Of a stretch of DNA of 64,000 nt, positions 53,170 through 62,688 are shown one piece after another. The stretch comes from Aphrocallistes beatrix. Its lineage: Eukaryota > Porifera > Hexactinellida > Sceptrulophora > Aphrocallistidae. The position numbers and the translations under genes are program-made. Numbering within the stretch: position 1 is the stretch's first letter; every line of letters starts with the position of its first letter. The DNA lies in NCBI GenBank assembly GCA_963281255.1, contig OY725495.1:4650001-4714000 (forward strand). Direction: 5' to 3'. Below the pieces are notes generated by a model that was not told the DNA's origin, ran no database searches, and saw only the letters and a program-made list of their open reading frames with translations.

Positions 53170-54514
53170 CAGGGTGTCTCAAAAGTTTTTTCCGGTTGTA
53201 CTAATATCCACAACTTGTAAACTATAGTATAGAAATCTTATATTATTTGCCAATATAATCTCCTCTAAGTTGGATACAAGAATTAATTCGAGCAGGCATC
53301 CCTGAGATTAAATTCTCCAAAATCGACGGTGTGAGTCCATTCCAGATATTTTTCAGGTAATTAGCGAGCTCTGACAAATTGGTGGCTGGTATCTTCTTGT
53401 CAAGCTCTGCTTGAATAATCGCCCAAAGATTTTCAATGGGATTTAAATCTGGTGAATTGCTAGGCCAAATTCCTTTAGCCCAGTACCCTGGAATATTATT
53501 GGAAAGCCAGGTTTGCGTCTTTTTGGCGGTATGGGCAGGAGCCCCATCCTGCATAAAAATGGCCTCGGACATCAAGCGACACATTTTCCGTTCTGTCACT
53601 GGGCCTGTAGTTTTCCTTCTCTTCAAGGTAGAAAGGCAGGACTTCTCCAAAATTTCTTTTATATAGTATTCTGCATTTACAGATTGTTTAGGAGGAAGAA
53701 CATGGAGTTCCGAGATCCCAGTGCCACTCATCATCCCCCAGACCATGATTTTAGGCGGGAATTTAACTGTCTGAATAGGCTCAATGTTTCGCGCATTCTG
53801 ACTCCAAACCCGATCGTTCTGCCGATTTGTTGGATGGAAAAGTTCAAAAGAACTCTCGTCACTAAAAAGAACCCTTTTCCAATCCTGTTGATCCCAAAAT
53901 TTATGACTAAGGCAGAATTGTAGCCTCTGTTCCTTCTGTTTTTCCGACAATTTTGGTTGCGAAGGTCTTTGTATGGCTTTGCTCCGATGGTATTCCTTAA
54001 ATAGCGATGTATAGTGTCTTTACTAACTCTCTGTGAATTTTTCGAAACGATACAAGCAAGTTTTCGCGTAGACTGCCAACGTTTGCCTAGAGATTTTCTA
54101 ATAATTATTTTAGGAACGCGAGAAAGCCGTGTTGGACGCCCAGACCGAGGTTTGTCCGCCATGGATTTGCCTGATAGAATCTTCGTTTTCCAATTCCAAA
54201 CAGTCTTAACTGTAACCCCTAAGGTCTGAGCAATCTGTTTCTGGCTAATACCAGATTCTAACATACCGATTGCACGTAATCTATGACCAATTCTGGAATT
54301 TTGGACATCCATTATATAAACTTTATATTGATGATGAAGTGAGGTCAAGAAAATCACAAGCTGCTAACAAATACAATTGATTTGTATTTCATTCAAACAT
54401 TATGACCGCTCAGGTTAAATATGATCAAAAAAGGGCGAGTTTAAATGCAAGTACTGATGTAAAAGGAATATTTTGATTAATTATAAAACCGGAAAAAACT
54501 TTTGAGACACCCTG
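53170..54514 (-). mobile_element. Tc1-type transposon with intact ends
   Basis: 1345 bp, near full size for Tc1 elements. The TIRs CAGGGTGTCTCAAAAGTTTT and AAAACTTTTGAGACACCCTG match over about 28 bp and are flanked by TA (53168-53169, 54515-54516). It sits at the unit 2-3 boundary, inside a fragment of the NDUFB7-like 3' flank (ACAATTTACGACACAATACG). Transposase remnant listed separately. Confidence 0.95.
53243..54357 (-). pseudogene. Tc1-like transposase with one apparent frameshift
   Basis: The N-terminal part (54357 to about 53950) has paired helix-turn-helix motifs (QKQIAQTLGVTVKTVWNWK) and GRPTRLS. The C-terminal part, in another frame from 53950 to 53243, has the DDE triad: VLFSDESSF, IFMQDGAPAHTA and NSPDLNPIENLW (D34E type). 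Only one frame change, around 53940-53960, separates them, and no other stop interrupts the frame. Together with the near-perfect ends this points to recent activity. Confidence 0.9.
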
Positions 54515-55000
54515 TACAATCATGGACAATATACTACAAGGATATATTTGTCACCTCACTTAGCGTCAGTATGCTTAGCATGACACCACTTATTGAAATT
54601 GAAACAGACACAGCTATAACCACTATTACTGTTTATTCCCCAAATATTAATTCTTCTTCTTCCTTATCCATGGTTCGTACTCAATGCTCAACTCACTATT
54701 AGGACATTCAAAAAGTTTTAATCTCATATCTGTATCTCAAATGATAGTGAAAATAAGATATTTTCGATTTGTCCATTGTATTCCTTTGGGGATCAGCTTC
54801 CAATTTGTAAATTGATTTATTTTAAGACGAATTAGAAAAATTTACAGAAGCAACTTCTCCTTGATAATCTTATGTGCATCAAGGGAGCAAGATTTTCGTA
54901 CTTTGATACTATAAATAACCCACAATAACTGGAAGATTCAGACAATAGTTAGAATTATAATAGATCAGTAACAACAATTTACGACACAATACGACACTCT

Positions 55001-55264
55001 TCACTTATTCTTGTCTGCCTCCATTGCCTGCTTCAGAGTTTTCTTCTTGAGCTTGTCTATCTTTCTTTTCTGTCTAACTCTGTCATAGTGGTCCTCTAGC
55101 TGGCAGTGGTCCAGTGCCTCTCTCTCCTCGTGGCAGTACCAAGGCAGAAAGAATGTCTCCCTGCGACACTGGATATATGGCACGAAGAAGTGGACACAGT
55201 GGTCTCGATTGGGCAGTGGGATGTAGAGTCTTTCTAGATCTTCCATTGAGTACTTGTCTGCCAT
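55001..55264 (-). CDS. NDUFB7: NDUFB7-like complex I subunit, copy c (87 aa)
   Basis: Differs from copy a by KRKIDK for KRKLDK and ADKNK for ADKIK. The twin CX9C cysteines are kept. All three copies have intact frames, the same length and almost no amino-acid change, in contrast to the flanking DNA, which carries unit-specific insertions. That suggests either purifying selection on each copy or recent homogenisation. Downstream of NHL copy 4 in the same order as in units 1 and 2. Confidence 0.82.
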   Translation of the reverse strand: MADKYSMEDLERLYIPLPNRDHCVHFFVPYIQCRRETFFLPWYCHEEREALDHCQLEDHYDRVRQKRKIDKLKKKTLKQAMEADKNK

Positions 55265-55394
55265 TATTCCGCTAGTTGAAAGCTAAAGTTGTAGCAAGAG
55301 TAATTATGTAAAGCGCATATACAGTAAATCTGATATAACTCTACAATATCAGTCCACTGTAATGTCAGGAATAATGTGTCGTAAATCTGATATA

Positions 55395-55632
55395 CCGCAT
55401 TTCCCTGAATAAGCGCCGGGGCTCGAATAAGCGTCGGACGCCGGGGCATTTTAGTTCTCAGAACATCACACAAGTGCCTTTTGAAACACTACATTATCCT
55501 TTTTCAATAGAACTAACATTCTCAGTTGTGGCAAAAATAAAAGTGCCAGTCAATGTAGTAAACAAAAAAAGAGCGCCGGGTCAAAATAGCGAATGAAAAA
55601 AATAAGCGCCGGGGGTTGAATAAGCGCCGGTT
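55395..55632. repeat. TIR element family H, truncated
   Basis: CCGCATTTCCCTGAATAAGC ... AATAAGCGCCGGTTTGAC. Confidence 0.8.
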
Positions 55633-55671
55633 TGACTTTTCTAAATGGGTGGTTCGCATGTATGTTACGTA

Positions 55672-55813
55672 CAGTGGAACTCCCTTATTAGCAATATTGC
55701 TCTATTTGCAACCAATCTTCAGGTCCCAGGTGAAGATTTTTTGTTAATTCTGTTCCCGTATTAGCAACCATTTTATGAGCAAAACTCGAGTTTCTAATAA
55801 GCGAATTCCACTG
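55672..55813. repeat. TIR element family K
   Basis: CAGTGGAACTCCCTTATTAG ... AATAAGCGAATTCCACTG followed by TA. Confidence 0.9.
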
Positions 55814-56041
55814 TAGTTACTTCCAAAAGACTAAAAAGCTATGGAGGACAGATGTCTATTTATATATTGAACAGTGATCCTGTGAAGTATGTGCCACACC
55901 CGTGATAGAACACTACCACCGTCCCTGATTAGATTTTGAAGTTATTCTATAATTAGAGTATAAATAAGAAACAAATGTAATAGTTTATTTATTTAATAAT
56001 ATAATCACAAAAACAAATAAATAAAAAAAAGGAAATATAAT

Positions 56042-57220
56042 CTAATACAAGTTTAATCTACCATTTAAATAATCAACACAAATAATAATATTATCTTGAG
56101 TTACTGCTATTCCTGTAGGATTATAATCACACTCAATACTATGAATTAACAGACCTTCTAATGTGTATATTTGTATTATTTTACCTGACTTATCACTAAT
56201 TAGAATATTATTAAACTTATCTAAACATAGAAATATAAGACCAGTTCCATCTCTCAAGTTTATAATACTATTCAGTAAATCTCCTAACTTAGAAAATACA
56301 TGTACATTATGATGTTTACTACTATCAGCTACAAACACTTTATTATTATTTACTTTAACATCACTTGGATTTACTAACTTCTTATTTCCTATTTCTCTAA
56401 TAAATTTAAGATCTAAGCTTAACACTGCTAGTCTATTATTCAAACAATCTGCTACAAACACTTCATTATTATCTACTGTTATACCTAATGGACGATTAAG
56501 TTCTAACTCACTCTTACATTCTAATTTATAGTTTTGTGTTTTATATTTTAGGATTTTATTCAGATTATAATCAGTTACAAACAACCAATCATTGTATAGA
56601 GCTATGGAGTAAGGACTACCTAACTCTCCCTTACCAAATTCTCTAATAAACTGACCCTCCAAGTTAACTAACTGAATTCTATTGTTCAACAGGTCAGCTA
56701 TGAATATATTACCTTTCCCATATATTGCTACACCATATGGACCATTTAGTTTCACTCTACCCATCCCTTCCTTGCCTATAGACCTAATTGGATGTAGTTT
56801 CGTGCGGTGTATGGGAGCTATATCTTGTAGAGATCCAAACTTCTCTATCTTTTGTAGTAGATCCTCCAGGAGAGATGTGTCGAAGTGGGGAAGTGGGATT
56901 GGAGTTGGTTGTTGAAATTGTTCCAGCTCATTTTTCATCTTTTGAATTTGTTGTTCTTGTAAGTCAACGATGCGATTCTGCTCAATAGTCGCCTCTTGAA
57001 TCTTTGCAATCAGCTGATCCAGATCTTTCATCTGTTTCTGTTTCGTTTCCTCTTTGCTGAAGTAGTTAGCACTCATCTCATGCAGCTCTACCAGCAGCTG
57101 GTCCCTCCTCTCTTCCAGTTTCTTCGTCAGGGAGTTGAAGGTGGATTTGATGAGGAGTTCTGCTCTTTCAAATGGGTTGGAATGGAGGGAAGGTTCACTC
57201 TCAGGGAATCTTGAAGCCAT
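56042..57220 (-). CDS. Coiled-coil NHL beta-propeller protein, copy 4 (392 aa)
   Basis: Shares its N-terminal coiled coil with copy 1 ([37 protein letters not shown]) and its propeller with all copies. No RING, B-box, signal peptide or membrane segment is visible. Variable positions: LL after the blade-1 Asp, YNLNK after VTD, CL after VAD, S after VAD in the KHH blade, K after ISD, N before P-T-G, YL in the last blade. The surrounding codons are almost the same at silent positions as in copies 1-3. Single exon and intact frame. The family may be cytoplasmic; that is an inference from the absence of targeting signals. Confidence 0.87.
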   Translation of the reverse strand: MASRFPESEPSLHSNPFERAELLIKSTFNSLTKKLEERRDQLLVELHEMSANYFSKEETKQKQMKDLDQLIAKIQEATIEQNRIVDLQEQQIQKMKNELEQFQQPTPIPLPHFDTSLLEDLLQKIEKFGSLQDIAPIHRTKLHPIRSIGKEGMGRVKLNGPYGVAIYGKGNIFIADLLNNRIQLVNLEGQFIREFGKGELGSPYSIALYNDWLFVTDYNLNKILKYKTQNYKLECKSELELNRPLGITVDNNEVFVADCLNNRLAVLSLDLKFIREIGNKKLVNPSDVKVNNNKVFVADSSKHHNVHVFSKLGDLLNSIINLRDGTGLIFLCLDKFNNILISDKSGKIIQIYTLEGLLIHSIECDYNPTGIAVTQDNIIICVDYLNGRLNLY

Positions 57221-57450
57221 TGATTGTTTCTTTGTTTTATTTGAGTTAATAATGAATTGTTTACTGAGAGTATATTTATATCAGATGAGAAGTGTGTTGG
57301 TATCATGAGCTGATATTGTGTGTTGTGTCGTAGTGAGAGGGAGAGACTGATTAGAGAATGACTGGTAGGCTTGTGGCTAGTTTCCATGAAGCAGGAGTGT
57401 GTCATGTTTCTGAAAGGATATATCCTTGTGGAACTTTACTCAGAAATACT
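57221..57450 (-). promoter_or_regulatory. Conserved upstream region of NHL copy 4
   Basis: Matches the ~200-bp blocks upstream of copies 1-3, although the coiled-coil coding just downstream is of the copy 1 type. Confidence 0.65.
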
Positions 57451-57666
57451 TTCAATGTTCTCTACTATGCTAGATTTGACTATATTTGGAATAAAAATGG
57501 TTTATAAATGTTTTGCTAATTATGCAAATTCAGCAATTTTCCTATACACTACATCTTCCCCAAAAATAATGCTAGATTTATTTACATTTATGAATATTTA
57601 GCTGTTAATATTGTTTAATTCATCCATTCACAATCGAATTTTTTATTACAATTCCTCTTTCAGGAA

Positions 57667-57820
57667 ATGTCCTATTCGGCCATTACCATCACACTTTTCT
57701 GTACAGTGCTGTGTGGTATGAGGCACTCTGAGAAGATGTGCTACATTACTGTCTCTATTGATATGGCAGATGTACGATGTTCAAATCTATATTCATTCTT
57801 CAATGTGATCCATTTGCTAA
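57667..57820 (+). other. Possible short reading frame conserved between units
   Basis: Counterpart of 43357-43513: MSYSAITITLFCTVLCG, then HSEKMCYITVSIDMADVRCS. The frame is kept in both copies; function unknown. Confidence 0.3.
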
Positions 57821-57874
57821 TTTGTACCACAATCAGAAGGTGGCAGAGTGTTATATTATTATTTTCTAGGAAAC

Positions 57875-58262
57875 CTTCCAGGGTTGCAACGGGAATGCGA
57901 ATCTGTGTATTCCCATATGGAATGGGAATGACTCTAAGTCTATGCGTATTCCCACATGTGGGATTCTGTGGGATTATGTGAGATTATGTGGGATTCTGTC
58001 GATATTCCCACAGAATTCCGGTAGGAGTAGGATAGGAATTGTGTTGAAATTCCATTACCACGGCAACCTTGGGAGTTTCTGACCAATTGATATACAGTCG
58101 AACTTAGATAAGACGCACCATCCGCGAAATGGAAAAATAATGTACTAAACGAGTTGTGATATTACATAGGAATATATATGATTTAATGCATTTTGGTTCA
58201 GAGAAATGAGTACGTACTAACCGTTCATTTTATCCCGAGTACGTACTAGCTGAATTCTAGTC
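57875..58262. repeat. Family G element followed by a family D element
   Basis: G: ATTCCCATATGGAATGGGAA ... TTACCACGGCAACCTTGGG. D: CAGTCGAACTTAGATAAGAC ... GAGTACGTACTAGCTGAATT. G contains the short GGGATTATGTGGGATTCTG repeats that resemble the minisatellite at 1-312. Confidence 0.75.
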
Positions 58263-60464
58263 AGGGTATTATACAGCCCTTCAGAGATGCGCTCCTAATC
58301 TAAAATCCCTTAAACTTCCATATGTCTAAATCTATAAATAAAATTATAAAAAAGGGTAAATTGTTATTATTCTGGATTTTGACGCTCCAATACACTTTGA
58401 GGCTTAAAACCATACGCCTAAAGGAGCGTATTGCGCTTCTAGATCATCTCCTGGTTCTAGTGTAATTGTGATACAAATTTGAAACAGAGAGAGGCATGCT
58501 GTGGCATAATTTGACTAACATTCCTTCACGGGTTAATCCACCATATTTCTAAATGTGTGCCGCTACACATGAAATTACCAAAAGATATGAATCTTTAAAA
58601 TAGTTTTTGGATTGTGGAGACTATCTACGTTTCAATGTGTCTTTTCAGACCATAAAGAGTATTTTTGTCTGATTCGAACTAAAAACTAAAAGCAAACTTA
58701 GTTTTAGTTCAAAACTGAGTTTCAACCTTGGTAGATTCTGTGTAGATTGTGATTACCATCTTAATTTCAAAACTTAGCTAAGTTAAGTTTAAGAAGTTTA
58801 ACAAATAAGATTATCTCCTCTTTCCACGTACTCTTGTTCTGCCATTGCTTTGTATTGAAACAAGAATAGAACCAAGAATATTACTGAAATACTAACTTTG
58901 TTCTATTACATTGACCTCACTGTTCATGAACCCGATAGCACTAAGGATACCATCCAGTATTACAATGGAGTATATCCTATTATTCTAGATAATATATTGA
59001 CCCAAGGAACTAAAACAGTATTCTACACAATATTGTGTGTGACAAGGAATGGGCAAACTCTATTCTTGGAAGATATTTGAAACCAGAATTGAAATTTCGT
59101 CTAATTGGAACCAGTCTAACCCTATAAAATGGAGTTTTGGAATGAGGTTGATTAAAATCGGTCAATTTGAAACGAGACCAACTGTACTGGTGGCTACGGA
59201 CCAGACTTTGAATCTAATAAAGTCAGAGGTGTGAAAATATGATCATACAAACATGACATAGAACTTGGAATCAGATACAAATCTCCATATAAGGAATATT
59301 TGTTTAAAATTAGTGCAATTTGCTCCAGTAGATTTCCCTGAACCTACAGACGGATGTCAACACCACTGTCAATTCCATAAAGGAATTTCTTGTGGTGGGA
59401 ATTGCACTAAACATGTCGGCCTCCATGTTAAAAGGATTTAATAATGCTAGAGGAGAGTAGAATTCATTTCTATGATAATAATTTGCCTGACATAGTTAAT
59501 ACAAGCTAGTTCAGTGATGAAACTCCTACAGCTACTGCCCATTGAATTCCATTGCGATGATGGTAACTTGATTCGATTGGCTAAATCCACCTTCTTAGAG
59601 TTAGCATGTATTCGTCAGTTACTGTGCAATTTGAGAAGAGAGCGCTTTGTGAGGTATTATTATGCAGACTTTATTTCAGTCTGAATTGTGCAATTATAGC
59701 AAGGCAGTCATAAGCATTTTGTAACAAGCTTTTAAATTGATTATCTTTAGCTGAGTATATCCATCATTCAGTGGCGTTGATTTCGAATTCCCCCATTCCT
59801 TAGAACCAGAAGCGTTGCGAGGATGTGTCACACGTGGTCAAGGCTTTATCACAATTACTCTGTGTCTCACTGTCACGGAGTAGCTTGCCCTCGGACACTT
59901 TACTTCGGGGCAAGCTACTTCTTGACAGCAGCTTACCGCATCCTAAAATTCAGTTTGCTAAAGGAGATGGAACCATGCATTGAAAAGGGTTTATTCACGA
60001 ATGATTTAGAGAAACTAGGCTCTATTTTGGGTCGAATAGGACCGTCGAAAAAATTATCCCATACAAAGCAATATTCGCAGGCGCTAGCAACGAGGAATTG
60101 AAAAGAAATCTAAACTCTGATTTGTGCCGAAAGTTGACAAGGATGGAAGGGATATCCTGCCTATGACTACCCTTTTCCCACTTCTGTTAAATTCCTAGAG
60201 ATCTTCCTAATCGCGTTCTCGCTTAGCATAATAACCCATGTATATAAAGTGGAGCAGTTTGTTTTCCATTTTTAAGTTGTGGTAAACACCAGTTTAGTCG
60301 CTAGGCTAGACTGGGAGAGATCTGGTATTGGACAGTTCAATATGCACAAATTGCTGTCTCTAGCAACAGAAATATCCTCGCCACTGATTCCCACAACCAT
60401 CGAATCCAAACCTCATCCACTACCCTCGACACATATCACACCACTTCATAACTAAACTCTGAAG
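58263..60464. other. Non-coding right part of unit 3
   Basis: 58263-59170 matches 43970-44580 and 45020-45180 of unit 1. 59222-59350 is a family X fragment. No supported gene; the frame at 59823-60101 shows no family features. Confidence 0.5.
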
Positions 60465-60707
60465 TTAAGACACTAAATATGCATTCAAGCAAGAGCGATT
60501 TTCCTTAGTTTCTATATCAGTAAGAATAGACTCACGAATTACAGGTTTGCTGAATTCATTTCTAATACAGAGTTCATTATTAGTGATTTTGGATCTCTGA
60601 TTAACTCCAATCTTCTCAGAAGAAGGAACTCTCCTCCACACGCTAGGACAACAAGGCCATGAATTGGAAATACCTCTAACATTCAATCTCAAATAGTTGG
60701 TTACCAT
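60465..60707 (-). other. Unrecognised frame, duplicated in degraded form in unit 1
   Basis: Encodes VRGISNSWPCCPSVWRRVPS and further text. The unit 1 counterpart near 46.9-47.1 kb reads the same through SVWRRVPS but then meets a stop. I cannot assign a family; it may be an exon remnant. Confidence 0.3.
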
Positions 60708-61018
60708 GGGGATGATAGTGATAGGTTTGATATTTTCTTGTTTATAAAGTTTATTGAGTGCATTTTTCTGTTGTTGTTTACTATTAAATTGTTCAAATTT
60801 TGTTTACGCTGTTTCTGATAAATAATAGTAGCACAGTTCAAAGGGGAAATATTCAATTATACTTTCCTAGAATGAACCATTCCTACATTTAAAAATTTGG
60901 AATCCTGTTTCCGTTTAGGCAGCATCTCCCTGCGTGTTTTTACGCGATGATAATAGATTAGATGTGTAATATACTGACAACCATGGATATAGCCAGGAAT
61001 TTTTGTCGGGGGCATATC

Positions 61019-61373
61019 CATAGGCGCCAAGTGTGGGTACCTGGGGGGGGGGGCAGGTTTGCAGCCTGTGGGGGCTGTGTTACTGGGAAATGGAGCAGTA
61101 GAGGAAGCTATGGTATGGCAGGACTCCACATAAACTTATAGGTTACAACCAAACCCAAAACTATGTTAATTGAGTCTAAATATATCCAATTACATTTTCT
61201 TCCACTATAGTCCGAGATTTTCTTTCCCTAGGTAACGTCAATAGCTGTATATCAATATTTGAGCATCGAAGATTTTTTAAAAATTTCTCTAGACAGACCC
61301 CTCCTTACCTTCCCTCGTTCTTGCCCCCCCCCCCCCCGGTTTTATTATACTTTCCAAAACTTGGCGCCTATGA
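61019..61373. repeat. TIR element with G and C homopolymers, 7-bp TSD GCATATC
   Basis: CATAGGCGCCAAGTGTGGG ... AACTTGGCGCCTATG, flanked by GCATATC on both sides. It contains a G run near 61040 and a C run of about 14 near 61330. Confidence 0.7.
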
Positions 61374-61629
61374 GCATATCAACCAGCTGAGGGGCTGAGA
61401 GTGCTGTAACCCCCCCCAGTGGGGTCCAAGGGATTTGCTACTGGAAGTTAACAACAATTTGTCCCACAATTTGGACAGATTAATCTAATTTTGAGGTTCT
61501 AGAAATACAAATTACTTCCGATAACACTCCCCTCTCACCAATTATTTTATAATTTACTAAATGAATATTCAAACTTTATCGAGCAAGGGGGGTGGCAGTT
61601 GACCCCTCCTACCTACGCCCTTGCCTCCA

Positions 61630-61815
61630 ACCATGTCGACCATCCTTTCCCATTTAGGCGGGGCATCCCGATTTTTCACTCTACTATTGAGCTAATTTTA
61701 ATGAGTGTCCCGTTTTTACATGAAATTTCTCAATTATGTCCCAGATTCCATATATAATACTTTTATATTTGTCCCACGAAATTCCCACTTTTATCATGGC
61801 TCAAGATGGCATGTT
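61630..61815. repeat. TIR element family N
   Basis: CCATTTAGGCGGGGCATCCC, TATTGAGCTAATTTTAATGA ... GGCTCAAGATGGCATGTTT. Confidence 0.7.
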
Positions 61816-62284
61816 TCTTATGAAATTCAACATTGGAACATTCCAAAGGTTGAAAACGGAGAGTCAATTTTATTTCGACAAAAACTGGACCTTTAAAGTT
61901 TTATAGGAATTAGATTAGACTCCTCGACAGCTAATTAGACTCCCAATGAATGGCCTATGTTTATCAAATTTTTTAGCTCTCGCAACATCCAGGAATTCCT
62001 GTTTAGGGCAGAGAGTTTCTTCCGGTCAGCCTATATAGGATGGTTTGATTGAAAAAATGAAAAAAGTGTTCCAGTTATTACAGCCTTTACTACCTCATTA
62101 CTCTGTACCTGGGTTGAATATATCGCCGAATTTCAAATGCAACCCTTGTACACATATCGCTCTTCCTGTTTCTTCCCTTTCGGGTTCTGTGAAAGAGAAG
62201 AAATAGAAAGAGAGATGTGTGTTCAAGGATTTCTGCCACTATCTCTACGGAAGTCAGCTTTAGTTCATATCTTTCTAAGAAATA

Positions 62285-62426
62285 CAGTGGAATTCGCTTA
62301 TTAGCAACTCGAGTTTTGCTCATAAAATGGTTGCTAATAAGGGAACAGAATTAACACAAAATCTTCACCTGGGACCTGAAGATTGGTTGCTAATAGAGCA
62401 ATATTGCTAATAAGGGAATTCCACTG
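62285..62426. repeat. TIR element family K
   Basis: CAGTGGAATTCGCTTATTAG ... TAATAAGGGAATTCCACTG flanked by TA. Confidence 0.92.
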
Positions 62427-62688
62427 TACTTCACTCAATGATTTCAAGCACTCATAAATCCGGTACCAGAAATTATAATGAAAGTGGTTACAATCTTATT
62501 TGGATATTTAACATCTTATAAATTTAGTTGTTATCCCTATCCCCCGGAAAAAGAATAAACGAGTTTCACATTCTTTTACCAATTTTGGTATCCTAGGTAA
62601 ATTCTATATAATCCCCCGAACACCTTCTGTAGTGTATATATGAAAATATTGAAACAATGACCAACCATATTCTAGCTTTAATTATACG

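Larger units (their letters stand above)
39757..60830. repeat. Three diverged tandem units, each with one NHL and one NDUFB7-like gene
   Basis: Unit 1 spans about 39757-47270, unit 2 about 47950-53169, unit 3 about 54515-60830. Shared landmarks in order: CACAGCTATAACCACTATT near the left end, the NDUFB7-like gene, a family K element, the NHL gene, its conserved upstream block, a family G element (units 1 and 3), and ACACTAAGGATACCATCCAG-type text near the right end. Units 1 and 3 also share a segment near 46.9-47.2 and 60.47-60.75 kb. Confidence 0.85.

Noticed and set aside
27745-57220. Diversity-generating retroelement as the source of NHL variation
   Set aside because: No reverse transcriptase or template repeat is visible, and the codon changes are not restricted to adenine positions.
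59823-60101. 92-residue + strand frame
   Set aside because: No splice context, family similarity or counterpart in other units that I could see.
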